Below, piece by piece: positions 38,412 to 52,300 of a stretch of 64,000 nucleotides of DNA. The stretch is taken from contig JBBELK010001554.1 of NCBI GenBank assembly GCA_037783545.1, forward strand, positions 51,570 to 115,569, given 5' to 3'. Source of the DNA: Henricia sp. BOLD:AAB3569. Its lineage: Eukaryota > Echinodermata > Asteroidea > Spinulosida > Echinasteridae. Positions within the stretch are counted from its first letter, which is position 1; every line of letters begins with the position of its first letter. The translations under genes and the position numbers were made by a program. The notes under the pieces are model-generated. The model was not told where the DNA came from, did not search any database, and saw only the letters and a list, made by a program, of their open reading frames with translations.

Positions 38412-41158
38412 CATTTGAAGTTGGTTGGAAAATTCCTTGATTTCCAAATTCGCCGGCATTTGGGACACACTTTGACCTAATTCCCGTCACAATCTGGGGT
38501 GAGTCAACGGCCGTACAAATGTACACCAGCGCAGCGCAGGGTGTCCCAACAGCCACGGTTAGGGGAATAACCACGTAGCCGAGCTCCGTTTTCCCTAAAC
38601 TCTGAAATTTCTCCGTCATTTCCCAGCGAAAATCTGTCAATTTTGCATGACAAGTGCGGAATATATACAGTTTGGAGCATGCAAAATTTGAAGTTGGTTG
38701 GAAAATTCCTTGATTTCCAAATTTGCCGGCATTTTGGACACACTTTGACCTAATTCCCGTCACAATCTGGGGTGAGTCAACGGCCGTAAATGTACACCAG
38801 CGCAGCGCAGGGTATCCCAACAGCCACGGTTAGGGGAATAACCACGTAGCCGAGCTCCGTTTTCCCTAAACTCTGAAATTTATCCGTCATTTCCCATCGA
38901 AAATATATCAATTTTGCATGACAAGTGCGGAATATATACAGTTTGGAGCATGCAAAATTTGAAGTTAGTTGGTTGGAAAATTCCTTGATTTCCAAATTTG
39001 CCGGCATTTGGGACACACTTTGACCTAATTCCCGTCACAATCTGGGGTGAGTCAACGGCCGTACAAATGTACACCAGCGCAGCGCAGGGTGTCCCAACAG
39101 CCACGGTTAGGGGAATAACCACGTAGCCGAGCTCCGTTTTCCCTAAACTCTGAAATTTCTCCGTCATTTCCCAGCGAAAATCTGTCAATTTTGCATGACA
39201 AGTGCGGAATATATACAGTTTGGAGCATGCAATATTTGAAGTTGGTTGGAAAATTCCATGATTTCCAAATTTGCCGGCATTTGGGACACACTTTGACCTA
39301 ATTCCCGTCACAATCTGGGGTGAGTCAACGGCCGTACAAATGTACACCAGCGCAGCGCAGGGTGTCCCAACAGCCACGGTTAGGGGAATAACCACGTAGC
39401 CGAGCTCCGTTTTCCCTAAACTCTGAAATTTCTCCGTCATTTCCCAGCGAAAATCTGTCAATTTTGCATGACAAGTGCGGAATATATACAGTTTGGAGCA
39501 TGCAAAATTTGAAGTTGGTTGGAAAATTCCTTGATTTCCAAATTTGCCGTCATTTGGGACACACTTTGACCTAATTCCCGTCACAATCTGGGGTGAGGCA
39601 ACAGCCGTACAAATGTACACCAGCGCAGCGCAGGGTGTCCCAACAGCCACGGTTAGGGGAATAACCACGTAGCCGAGCTCCGTTTTCCCTAAACTCTGAA
39701 ATTTCTCCGTCATTTCCCAGCGAAAATCTGTCAATTTTGCATGACAAGTGCGGAATATATACAGTTTGGACCATGCAAAATTTGAAGTTGGTTGGAAAAT
39801 TCCTTGATTTCCAAATTTGCCGGCATTTGGGACACACTTTGACCTAATTCCCGTCACAATCTGGGGTGAGTCAACGGCCGTACAAATGTACACCAGCGCA
39901 GCGCAGGGTGTCCCAACAGCCACGGTTAGGGGAATAACCACGTAGCCGAGCTCCGTTTTCCCTAAACTCTGAAATTTCTCCGTAATTTCCCAGCGAAAAT
40001 CTGTCAAATTTGCATGACAAGTGCGGAATATATACAGTTTGGAGCATGCAAAATTTGAAGTTGCTTGGAAAATTCCTTGATTTCCAAATTTGCCGGCATT
40101 TGGGACACACTTTGACCTAATTCCCGTCACAATCTGGGGTGAGTCAACGGCCGTACAAATGTACACCAGCGCAGCGCAGGGTGTCCCAACAGCCACGGTT
40201 AGGGGAATAACCACGTAGCCGAGCTCCGTTTTCCCTAAACTCTGAAATTTCTCCGTCATTTCCCAGCGAAAATCTGTCAATTTTGCATGACAAGTGCGGA
40301 ATATATACAGTTTGGAGCATGCAAAATTTGAAGTTGGTTGGAAAATTCCTTGATTTCCAAATTTGCCGGCATTTGGGACACACTTTGACCTAATTCACGT
40401 CACAATCTGGGGTGAGTCAACGGCCGTACAAATGTACACCAGCGCAGCGCAGTGTGTCCCAACAGCAACGGTTAGGGGAATAACCACGTAGCCGAGCTCC
40501 GTTTTCCCTAAACTCTGAATATATACAGTTTGGAGCATGCAAAATTTGAAGTTGGTTGGAAAATTCCATGATTTCCAAATTTGCCGGCATTTGGGACACA
40601 CTTTGACCTAATTCCCGTCACAATCTGGGGTGAGGCAACAGCCGTACAAATGTACACCAGCGCAGCGCAGGGTGTCCCAACAGCCACGGTTAGGGGAATA
40701 ACCACGTAGCCGAGCTCCGTTTTCCCTAAACTCTGAAATTTCTCCGTAATTTCCCAGCGAAAATCTGTCAAATTTGCATGACAAGTGCGGAATATATACA
40801 GTTTGGAGCATGCAAAATTTGAAGTTGCTTGGAAAATTCCTTGATTTCCAAATTTGCCGGCATTTGGGACACACTTTGACCTAATTCCCGTCACAATCTG
40901 GGGTGAGTCAACGGCCGTACAAATGTACACCAGCGCAGCGCAGGGTGTCCCAACAGCCACGGTTAGGGGAATAACCACGTAGCCGAGCTCCGTTTTCCCT
41001 AAACTCTGAAATTTCTCCGTCATTTCCCAGCGAAAATCTGTCAATTTTGCATGACAAGTGCGGAATATATACAGTTTGGAGCATGCAAAATTTGAAGTTG
41101 GTTGGAAAATTCCTTGATTTCCAAATTTGCCGGCATTTGGGACACACTTTGACCTAAT
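38412..41158. repeat. Mixed-variant satellite segment
   Basis: About ten monomers without a clear higher-order period. The GTAATTTC/TCAAATTT/GTTGCTTGG variant first appears here (about 39,980 and 40,747). One monomer carries a 55-bp deletion, listed separately. Confidence 0.8.
40395..40607. repeat. Monomer with a 55-bp internal deletion
   Basis: At 40517/40518 the sequence runs from AAACTCTG directly into AATATATACAG, losing the stretch that normally holds the CATTTCCC and GCATGACAAG landmarks. The distance to the equivalent variant monomer (CAGCAACGG) downstream is 3 monomers minus 55 bp, which confirms the size. Confidence 0.9.
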
Positions 41159-44100
41159 TCACGTCACAATCTGGGGTGAGTCAACGGCCGTACAAATGTA
41201 CACCAGCGCAGCGCAGTGTGTCCCAACAGCAACGGTTAGGGGAATAACCACGTAGCCGAGCTCCGTTTTCCCTAAACTCTGAAATTTCACCGTCATTTCC
41301 CAGCGAAAATCTGTCAATTTTGCATGACAAGTGCGGAATATATACAGTTTGGAGCATGCAAAATTTGAAGTTGGTTGGAAAATTCCATGATTTCCAAATT
41401 TGCCGGCATTTGGGACACACTTTGACCTAATTCCCGTCACAATCTGGGGTGAGTCAACGGCCGTACAAATGTACACCAGCGCAGCGCAGGGTGTCCCAAC
41501 AGACACGGTTAGGAGAATAACCACGTAGCCGGGCTCCGTTTTCCCTAAACTCTGAAATTTCTCCGTCATTTCCCAGCGAAAATCTGTCAATTTTGCATGA
41601 CAAGTGCGGAATATATACAGTTTGGAGCATGCAAAATTTGAAGTTGGTTGGAAAATTCCTTGATTTCCAAATTTGCCGGCATTTTGGACACACTTTGACC
41701 TAATTCCCGTCACAATATGGGGTGAGTCAACGGCCGTACAAATGTACATCAGCGCAGCGCAGGGTGTCCCAACAGCCACGGTTAGGGGAATAACCACGTA
41801 GCCGAGCTCCGTTTTCCCTAAACTCTGAAATTTCTCCGTAATTTCCCAGCGAAAATCTGTCAAATTTGCATGACAAGTGCGGAATATATACAGTTTGGAG
41901 CATGCAACATTTGAAGTTGCTTGGAAAATTCCTTGATTTCCAAATTTGCCGTCATTTGGGACACACTTTGACCTAATTCCCGTCACAATCTGGGGTGAGG
42001 CAACAGCCGTACAAATGTACACCAGCGCAGCGCAGGGTGTCCCAATAGCCACGGTTAGGGGAATAACCACGTAGCCGAGCTCCGTTTTCCCTAAACTCTG
42101 AAATTTCTCCGTCATTTCCCAGCGAAAATCTGTCAATTTTGCATGACAAGTGCGGAATATATACAGTTTGGAGCATGCAAAATTTGAAGTTGGTTGGAAA
42201 ATTCCTTGATTTCCAAATTTGCCGGCATTTGGGACACACTTTGACCTAATTCACGTCACAATCTGGGGTGAGTCAACGGCCGTACAAATGTACACCAGCG
42301 CAGCGCAGGGTGTCCCAACAGCCACGGTTAGGGGAATAACCACGTAGCCGAGCTCCGTTTTCCCTAAACTCTGAAATTTCTCCGTCATTTCCCAGCGAAA
42401 ATCTGTCAATTTTGCCTGACAAGTGCGGAATATATACAGTTTGGAGCATGCAAAATTTGAAGTTGGTTGGAAAATTCCTTGATTTCCAAATTTGCCGGCA
42501 TTTGGGACACACTTTGACCTAATTCCCGTCACAATCTGGGGTGAGTCAACGGCCGTACAAATGTACACCAGCGCAGCGCAGGGTGTCCCAACAGCCACGG
42601 TTAGGGGAATAACCACGTAGCCGAGCTCCGTTTTCCCTAAACTCTGAAATTTCTCCGTCATTTCCCAGCGAAAATCTGTCAATTTTGCATGACAAGTGCG
42701 GAATATATACAGTTTGGAGCATGCAAAATTTGAAGTTGGTTGGAAAATTCCTTGATTTCCAAATTTGCCGGCATTTTGGACACACTTTGACCTAATTCCC
42801 GTCACAATATGGGGTGAGTCAACGGCCGTACAAATGTACACCAGCGCAGCGCAGGGTGTCCCAACAGCCACGGTTAGGGGAATAACCACGTAGCCGAGCT
42901 CCGTTTTCCCTAAACTCTGAAATTTCTCCGTCATTTCCCAGCGAAAATCTGTCAATTTTGCATGACAAGTGCGGAATATATACAGTTTAGAGCATGCAAA
43001 ATTTGAAGTTGGTTGGAAAATTCCTTGATTTCCAAATTTGCCGGCATTTGGGACACACTTTGACCTAATTCACGTCACAATCTGGGGTGAGTCAACGGCC
43101 GTACAAATGTACACCAGCGCAGCGCAGTGTGTCCCAACAGCAACGGTTAGGGGAATAACCACGTAGCCGAGCTCCGTTTTCCCTAAACTCTGAAATTTCA
43201 CCGTCATTTCCCAGCGAAAATCTGTCAATTTTGCATGACAAGTGCGGAATATATACAGTTTGGAGCATGCAAAATTTGAAGTTGGTTGGAAAATTCCATG
43301 ATTTCCAAATTTGCCGGCATTTGGGACACACTTTGACCTAATTCCCGTCACAATCTGGGGTGAGTCAACGGCCGTACAAATGTACACCAGCGCAGCGCAG
43401 GGTGTCCCAACAGACACGGTTAGGAGAATAACCACGTAGCCGGGCTCCGTTTTCCCTAAACTCTGAAATTTCTCCGTCATTTCCCAGCGAAAATCTGTCA
43501 ATTTTGCATGACAAGTGCGGAATATATACAGTTTGGAGCATGCAAAATTTGAAGTTGGTTGGAAAATTCCTTGATTTCCAAATTTGCCGGCATTTTGGAC
43601 ACACTTTGACCTAATTCCCGTCACAATATGGGGTGAGTCAACGGCCGTACAAATGTACATCAGCGCAGCGCAGGGTGTCCCAACAGCCACGGTTAGGGGA
43701 ATAACCACGTAGCCGAGCTCGTTTTCCCTAAACTCTGAAATTTCTCCGTAATTTCCCAGCGAAAATCTGTCAAATTTGCATGACAAGTGCGGAATATATA
43801 CAGTTTGGAGCATGCAACATTTGAAGTTGCTTGGAAAATTCCTTGATTTCCAAATTTGCCGTCATTTGGGACACACTTTGACCTAATTCCCGTCACAATC
43901 TGGGTGAGGCAACAGCCGTACAAATGTACACCAGCGCAGCGCAGGGTGTCCCAATAGCCACGGTTAGGGGAATAACCACGTAGCCGAGCTCCGTTTTCCC
44001 TAAACTCTGAAATTTCTCCGTCATTTCCCAGCGAAAATCTGTCAATTTTGCATGACAAGTGCGGAATATATACAGTTTGGAGCATGCAAAATTTGAAGTT

Positions 44101-44980
44101 GGTTGGAAAATTCCTTGATTTCCAAATTTGCCGGCATTTGGGACACACTTTGACCTAATTCACGTCACAATCTGGGGTGAGTCAACGGCCGTACAAATGT
44201 ACACCAGCGCAGCGCAGGGTGTCCCAACAGCCACGGTTAGGGGAATAACCACGTAGCCGAGCTCCGTTTTCCCCTAAACTCTGAAATTTCTCCGTCATTT
44301 CCCAGCGAAAATCTGTCAATTTTGCCTGACAAGTGCGGAATATATACAGTTTGGAGCATGCAAAATTTGAAGTTGGTTGGAAAATTCCTTGATTTCCAAA
44401 TTTGCCGGCATTTGGGACACACTTTGACCTAATTCCCGTCACAATCTGGGGTGAGTCAACGGCCGTACAAATGTACACCAGCGCAGCGCAGGGTGTCCCA
44501 ACAGCCACGGTTAGGGGAATAACCACGTAGCCGAGCTCCGTTTTCCCTAAACTCTGAAATTTCTCCGTCATTTCCCAGCGAAAATCTGTCAATTTTGCAT
44601 GACAAGTGCGGAATATATACAGTTTGGAGCATGCAAAATTTGAAGTTGGTTGGAAAATTCCTTGATTTCCAAATTTGCCGGCATTTTGGACACACTTTGA
44701 CCTAATTCCGTCACAATATGGGGTGAGTCAACGGCCGTACAAATGTACACCAGCGCAGCGCAGGGTGTCCCAACAGCCACGGTTAGGGGAATAACCACGT
44801 AGCCGAGCTCCGTTTTCCCTAAACTCTGAAATTTCTCCGTCATTTCCCAGCGAAAATCTGTCAATTTTGCATGACAAGTGCGGAATATATACAGTTTGGA
44901 GCATGCAAAATTTGAAGTTGGTTGGAAAATTCCTTGATTTCCAAATTTGCCGGCATTTTGGACACACTTTGACCTAATTC
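41159..44980. repeat. Tandem duplication of a 7-monomer block (1,911 bp)
   Basis: Copy one is 41,159-43,069 and copy two 43,070-44,980. Private variants recur exactly 1,911 bp apart: CAGCAACGG (about 41,228 and 43,139), AGCCGGGCTCC (about 41,529 and 43,440), GTACATCAGCG (about 41,746 and 43,657), GCAACATTTG (about 41,906), CCCAATAGCC (about 42,044) and GCCTGACAAG (about 42,415 and 44,326). Copy two carries a few single-base losses (for example at about 43,717 and 43,901) that copy one lacks. Confidence 0.92.
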
Positions 44981-47900
44981 CCGTCACAATATGGGGTGAG
45001 TCAACGGCCGTACAAATGTACACCAGCGCAGCGCAGGGTGTCCCAACAGCCACGGTTAGGGGAATAACCACGTAGCCGAGCTCCGTTTTCCCTAAACTCT
45101 GAAATTTCTCCGTAATTTCCCAGCGAAAATCTGTCAAATTTGCATGACAAGTGCGGAATATATACAGTTTGGAGCATGCAAAATTTGAAGTTGCTTGGAA
45201 AATTCCTTGATTTCCAAATTTGCCGTCATTTGGGACACACTTTGACCTAATTCCCGTCACAATCTGGGGTGAGGCAACAGCCGTACAAATGTACACCAGC
45301 GCAGCGCAGGGTGTCCCAACAGCCACGGTTAGGGGAATAACCACGTAGCCGAGCTCCGTTTTCCCTAAACTCTGAAATTTCTCCGTCATTTCCCAGCGAA
45401 AATCTGTCAATTTTGCATGACAAGTGCGGAATATATACAGTTTGGAGCATGCAAAATTTGAAGTTGGTTGGAAAATTCCTTGATTTCCAAATTTGCCGGC
45501 ATTTGGGACACACTTTGACCTAATTCCCGTCACAATCTGGGGTGAGTCAACGGCCGTACAAATGTACACCAGCACAGCGCAGGGTGTCCCAACAGCCACG
45601 GTTAGGGGAATAACCACGTAGCCGAGCTCCGTTTTCCCTAAACTCTGAAATTTCTCCGTAATTTCCCAGCGAAAATCTGTCAAATTTGCATGACAAGTGC
45701 GGAATATATACAGTTTGGAGCATGCAAAATTTGAAGTTGCTTGGAAAATTCCTTGATTTCCAAATTTGCCGTCATTTGGGACACACTTTGACCTAATTCC
45801 CGTCACAATCTGGGGTGAGGCAACAGCCGTACAAATGTACACCAGCGCAGCGCAGGGTGTCCCAACAGCCACGGTTAGGGGAATAACCACGTAGCCGAGC
45901 TCCGTTTTCCCTAAACTCTGAAATTTCTCCGTCATTTCCCAGCGAAAATCTGTCAATTTTGCATGACAAGTGCGGAATATATACAGTTTGGAGCATGCAA
46001 AATTTGAAGTTGGTTGGAAAATTCCTTGATTTCCAAATTTGCCGGCATTTTGGACACACTTTGACCTAATTCCCGTCACAATATGGGGTGAGTCAACGGC
46101 CGTACAAATGTACACCAGCGCAGCGCAGGGTGTCCCAACAGCCACGGTTAGGGGAATAACCACGTAGCCGAGCTCCGTTTTCCCTAAACTCTGAAATTTC
46201 TCCGTCATTTCCCAGCGAAAATCTGTCAATTTTGCATGACAAGTGCGGAATATATACAGTTTGGAGCATGCAAAATTTGAAGTTGGTTGGAAAATTCCTT
46301 GATTTCCAAATTTGCCGGCATTTTGGACACACTTTGACCTAATTCCCGTCACAATATGGGGTGAGTCAACGGCCGTACAAATGTACACCAGCGCAGCGCA
46401 GGGTGTCCCAACAGCCACGGTTAGGGGAATAACCACGTAGCCGAGCTCCGTTTTCCCTAAACTCTGAAATTTCTCCGTAATTTCCCAGCGAAAATCTGTC
46501 AAATTTGCATGACAAGTGCGGAATATATACAGTTTGGAGCATGCAAAATTTGAAGTTGCTTGGAAAATTCCTTGATTTCCAAATTTGCCGTCATTTGGGA
46601 CACACTTTGACCTAATTCCCGTCACAATCTGGGGTGAGGCAACAGCCGTACAAATGTACACCAGCGCAGCGCAGGGTGTCCCAACAGCCACGGTTAGGGG
46701 AATAACCACGTAGCCGAGCTCCGTTTTCCCTAAACTCTGAAATTTCTCCGTCATTTCCCAGCGAAAATCTGTCAATTTTGCATGACAAGTGCGGAATATA
46801 TACAGTTTGGAGCATGCAAAATTTGAAGTTGGTTGGAAAATTCCTTGATTTCCAAATTTGCCGGCATTTGGGACACACTTTGACCTAATTCCCGTCACAA
46901 TCTGGGGTGAGTCAACGGCCGTACAAATGTACACCAGCGCAGCGCAGGGTGTCCCAACAGCCACGGTTAGGGGAATAACCACGTAGCCGAGCTCCGTTTT
47001 CCCTAAACTCTGAAATTTCTCCGTAATTTCCCAGCGAAAATCTGTCAAATTTGCATGACAAGTGCGGAATATATACAGTTTGGAGCATGCAAAATTTGAA
47101 GTTGCTTGGAAAATTCCTTGATTTCCAAATTTGCCGTCATTTGGGACACACTTTGACCTAATTCCCGTCACAATCTGGGGTGAGGCAACAGCCGTACTAA
47201 TGTACACCAGCGCAGCGCAGGGTGTCCCAACAGCCACGGTTAGGGGAATAACCACGTAGCCGAGCTCCGTTTTCCCTAAACTCTGAAATTTCTCCGTCAT
47301 TTCCCAGCGAAAATCTGTCAATTTTGCATGACAAGTGCGGAATATATACAGTTTGGAGCATGCAAAATTTGAAGTTGGTTGGAAAACTCCTTGATTTCCA
47401 AATTTGCCGGCATTTGGGACACACTTTGACCTAATTCCCGTCACAATCTGGGGTGAGTCAACGGCCGTACAAATGTACACCAGCGCAGCGCAGGGTATCC
47501 CAACAGCCACGGTTAGGGGAATAACCACGTAGCCGAGCTCCGTTTTCCCTAAACTCTGAAATTTCTCCGTAATTTCCCAGCGAAAATCTGTCAAATTTGC
47601 ATGACAAGTGCGGAATATATACAGTTTGGAGCATGCAAAATTTGAAGTTGCTTGGAAAATTCCTTGATTTCCAAATTTGCCGTCATTTGGGACACACTTT
47701 GACCTAATTCCCGTCACAATCTGGGTTGAGGCAACAGCCGTACAAATGTACACCAGCGCAGCGCAGGGTGTCCCAACAGCCACGGTTAGGGGAATAACCA
47801 CGTAGCCGAGCTCCGTTTTCCCTAAACTCTGAAATTTCTCCGTCATTTCCCAGCGAAAATCTGTCAATTTTGCATGACAAGTGCGGAATATATACAGTTG

Positions 47901-49360
47901 GGAGCATGCAAAATTTGAAGTTGGTTGGAAAACTCCTTGATTTCCAAATTTGCCGGCATTTGGGACACACTTTGACCTAATTCCCGTCACAATCTGGGGT
48001 GAGTCAACGGCCGTACAAATGTACACCAGCGCAGCGCAGGTTATCCCAACAGCCACGGTTAGGGGAATAACCACGTAGCCGAGCTCCGTTTTCCCTAAAC
48101 TCTGAAATTTATCCGTCATTTCCCAGCGAAAATCTGTCAATTTTGCATGACAAGTGCGGAATATATACAGTTTGGAGCATGCAAAATTTGAAGTTAGTTG
48201 GTTGGAAAATTCCTTGATTTCCAAATTTGCCGGCATTTGGGACACACTTTGACCTAATTCCCGTCACAATCTGGGGTGAGTCAACGGCCGTACAAATGTA
48301 CACCAGCGCAGCGCAGGGTGTCCCAACAGCCATGGTTAGGGGAATAACCACGTAGCCGAGCTCCGTTTTCCCTAAACTCTGAAATTTCTCCGTCATTTCC
48401 CAGCGAAAATCTGTAAATTTTGCATGACAAGTGCGGAATATATACAGTTTGGAGCATGCAAAATTTGAAGTTGGTTGGAAAACTCCTTGATTTCCAAATT
48501 TGCCGGCATTTGGGACACACTTTGACCTAATTCCCGTCACAATCTGGGGTGAGTCAACGGCCGTACAAATGTACACCAGCGCAGCGCAGGGTATCCCAAC
48601 AGCCACGGTTAGGGGAATAACCACGTAGCCGAGCTCCGTTTTCCCTAAACTCTGAAATTTCTCCGTAATTTCCCAGCGAAAATCTGTCAAATTTGCATGA
48701 CAAGTGCGGAATATATACAGTTTGGAGCATGCAAAATTTGAAGTTGCTTGGAAAATTCCTTGATTTCCAAATTTGCCGTCATTTGGGACACACTTTGACC
48801 TAATTCCCGTCACAATCTGGGGTGAGGCAACAGCCGTACAAATGTACACCAGCGCAGCGCAGGGTGTCCCAACAGCCACGGTTAGGGGAATAACCACGTA
48901 GCCGAGCTCCGTTTTCCCTAAACTCTGAAATTTCTCCGTCATTTCCCAGCGAAAATCTGTCAATTTTGCATGACAAGTGCGGAATATATACAGTTTGGAG
49001 CATGCAAAATTTGAAGTTGGTTGGAAAACTCCTTGATTTCCAAATTTGCCGGCATTTGGGACACACTTTGACCTAATTCCCGTCACAATCTGGGGTGAGT
49101 CAACGGCCGTACAAATGTACACCAGCGCAGCGCAGGGTATCCCAACAGCCACGGTTAGGGGAATAACCACGTAGCCGAGCTCCGTTTTCCCTAAACTCTG
49201 AAATTTATCCGTCATTTCCCAGCGAAAATCTGTCAATTTTGCATGACAAGTGCGGAATATATACAGTTTGGAGCATGCAAAATTTGAAGTTAGTGGTTGG
49301 AAAATTCCTTGATTTCCAAATTTGCCGGCATTTGGGACACACTTTGACCTAATTCCCGTC
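44981..49360. repeat. Satellite segment dominated by a dimeric (546-bp) repeat
   Basis: Two monomer types alternate: one with GTAATTTC, TCAAATTT and GTTGCTTGG, ending GCCGTCATT and GTGAGGCAACAGCC; the other with the common sequence. Equivalent positions fall at 45,247 and 45,793 (546 bp), then 46,612 (819 bp, one extra monomer), then 47,158 and 47,704. From about 47,380 the common partner changes to GGAAAACTCC, and some later monomers carry GTTAGTTGGTTGG. No host gene is present; the longest minus-strand open frame of the window (44,589-48,245) is produced by this regular spacing. Confidence 0.85.
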
Positions 49361-52300
49361 ACAATCTGGGTGAGTCAACGGCCGTACAAATGTACACCAG
49401 CGCAGCGCAGGGTGTCCCAACAGCCATGGTTAGGGAATAACCACGTAGCCGAGCACCGTTTTCCCTAAACTCTGAAATTTCTCCGTCATTTCCAGCGAAA
49501 ATCTGTCAATTTTGCATGACAAGTGCGGAATATATACAGTTTGGAGCATGCAAAATTTGAAGTTAGTTGGTTGGAAATTCCTTGATTTCCAAATTTGCCG
49601 GCATTTGGGACACACTTTGACCTAATTCCCGTCACAATCTGGGGTGAGTCAACGGCCGTACAATGTACACCAGCGCAGCGCAGGGTATCCCAACAGCCAC
49701 GGTTAGGGGAATAACCACGTAGCCGAGCTCCGTTTTCCCTAAACTCTGAAATGTATCCGTCATTTCCAGCGAAAATCTGTCAATTTTGCATGACAAGTGC
49801 GGAATATATACAGTTTGGAGCATGCAAAATTTGAAGTTAGTTGGTTGGAAAATTCCTTGATTTCCAAATTTGCCGCATTTGGACACACTTTGACCTAATT
49901 CCCGTCACAATCTGGGTGAGTCAACGGCCGTACAAATGTACACCAGCGCAGCGCAGGGTGTCCCAACAGCCATGGTTAGGGGAATAACCACGTAGACGAG
50001 CTCCGTTTTCCCTAAACTCTGAAATTTCTCTCGTAATTTCCCAGCGAAAATCTGTCAAATTTGCATGACAAGTGCGGAATATATACAGTTTGGAGCATGC
50101 AAAATTTGAAGTTGCTTGGAAAATTCCTTGATTTCCAAATTTGCCGTCATTTGGGACACACTTTGACCTAATTCCGTCACAATCTGGGGTGAGTCAACGG
50201 CCGTACAAATGTACACCAGCGCAGCGCAGGGTGTCCCAACAGCCACGGTTAGGGGAATAACCACGTAGCCGAGCTCCGTTTTCCCTAAACTCTGAAATTT
50301 CTCCGTCATTTCCCAGCGAAAATCTGTCAATTTGCATGACAAGTGCGGAATATATACAGTTTGGAGCATGCAAAATTTGAAGTTGGTTGGAAAATTCCTT
50401 GATTTCCAAATTTTCCGGCATGTTTGGACACACTTTGACCTAATTCCCGTCACAATATGGGGTGAGTCAACGGCCGTACAAATGTACACCAGCGCAGCGC
50501 AGGATGTCCCAACAGCCACGGTTAGGGAATAACCACGTAGCCGAGCTCCGTTTTCCCTAAACTCTGAAATTTCTCCGTAATTTCCCAGCGAAAATCTGTC
50601 AAATTTGCATGACAAGTGCGGAATATATACAGTTTGGAGCATGCAAAACTTGAAGTTGCTTGGAAAATTCTTGATTTCCAATTTGCCGTCATTTGGGACA
50701 CACTTTGACCTAATTCCCGTCACAATCTGGGGATAGGCAACAGCCGTACAAATGTACACCAGCGCAGCGCAGGGTTTCCCAACAGCCACGGTTAGGGAAT
50801 AACCACGTAGCCGAGCTCCGTTTTCCCTAAACTCTGAAATGTCTCCGTCATTTCCCAGCGAAAATCTGTCAATTTTGCATGACAAGTGCGGAATATATAC
50901 AGTTTGGAGCATGCAAAATTTGAAGTTGGTTGGAAAATTCCTTGATTTCCAAATTTGCCGGCATTTTGGACACACTTTGACCTAATTCCCGTCACAATCT
51001 GGGTGAGTCAACGGCCGTACAAATGTACACCAGCGCAGCGCAGGGTATCCCAACAGCCACGGTTAGGGAATAACCACGTAGCCGAGCTCCGTTTTCCCTA
51101 AACTCTGAAATTTACCCGTCATTTCCCAGCGAAAATCTGTCAATTTTGCATGACAAGTGCGGAATATATACAGTTTGGAGCATGCAAAATTTGAAGTTAG
51201 TTGGTTGGAAAATTCCTTGATTCCAAATTTGCCGGCATTTGGGACACACTTTGACCTAATTCACGTCACAATCTGGGGTGAGTCAACGGCCGTACAAATG
51301 TACACCAGCGCAGCGCAGGGTGTCCCAACATCCACGGTTAGGGGAATAACCACGTAGCCGAGCTCCGTTTTCCCTAAACTCTGAAATTTCACCGTCATTT
51401 CCCAGCGAAAATCTGTCAATTTTGCATGACAAGTGCGGAATATATACAGTTTGGAGCATGCACAATTTGAAGTTGGTTGGAAAATTCCATGATTTCCAAA
51501 TTTGCCGGCATTTGGGACACACTTTGACCTAATTCCCGTCACAATCTGGGTGAGTCAACGGCCGTACAAATGTACACCAGCGCAGCGCAGGGTGTCCCAA
51601 CAGCCACGGTTAGGGAATAACCACGTAGCCGAGCTCCGTTTTCCTAAACTCTGAAATTTATCGTCATTTCCCAGCGAAAATCTGTCAATTTTGCATGACA
51701 AGTGCGGAATATATACAGTTTGGAGCATGCAAAATTTGAAGTTGGTTGGAAAATTCCTTGATTTCCAAATTTGCCGGCATTTGGGACACACTTTGACCTA
51801 ATTCCCGTCACAATCTGGGGTGAGTCAACGGCCGTACAAATGTACACCAGCGCAGCGCAGGGTATCCCAACAGCCACGGTTAGGGGAATAACCACGTAGC
51901 CGAGCTCCGTTTTCCCTAAACTCTGAAATTTTATCCGTCATTTCCCAGCGAAAATCTGTCAAATTTGCATGACAAGTGCGGAATATATACAGTTTGGAGC
52001 ATGCAAAATTTGAAGTTGCTTGGAAAATTCCTTGATTTCCAAATTTGCCGTCATTTGGGACACACTTCTGACCTAATTCCCGTCACAATCTGGGGTGAGT
52101 CAACGGCCGTACAAATGTACACCAGCGCAGCGCAGGGTGTCCCAACAGCCACGGTTAGGGGAATAACCACGTAGCCGAGCTCCGTTTTCCCTAAACTCTG
52201 AAATTTCTCCGTCATTTCCCAGCGAAAATCTGTCAATTTTGCATGACAAGTGCGGAATATATACAGTTTGGAGCATGCAAAAATTTGAAGTTGGTTGGAA

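Noticed and set aside
44589..48245. A 1,218-codon minus-strand open frame, and similar ones of 689, 542, 466 and 417 codons, as real genes
   Set aside because: They are the satellite monomer read in its stop-free frame. They start and stop wherever an indel or substitution occurs, have no distinct ends, and differences between monomers change residues freely.
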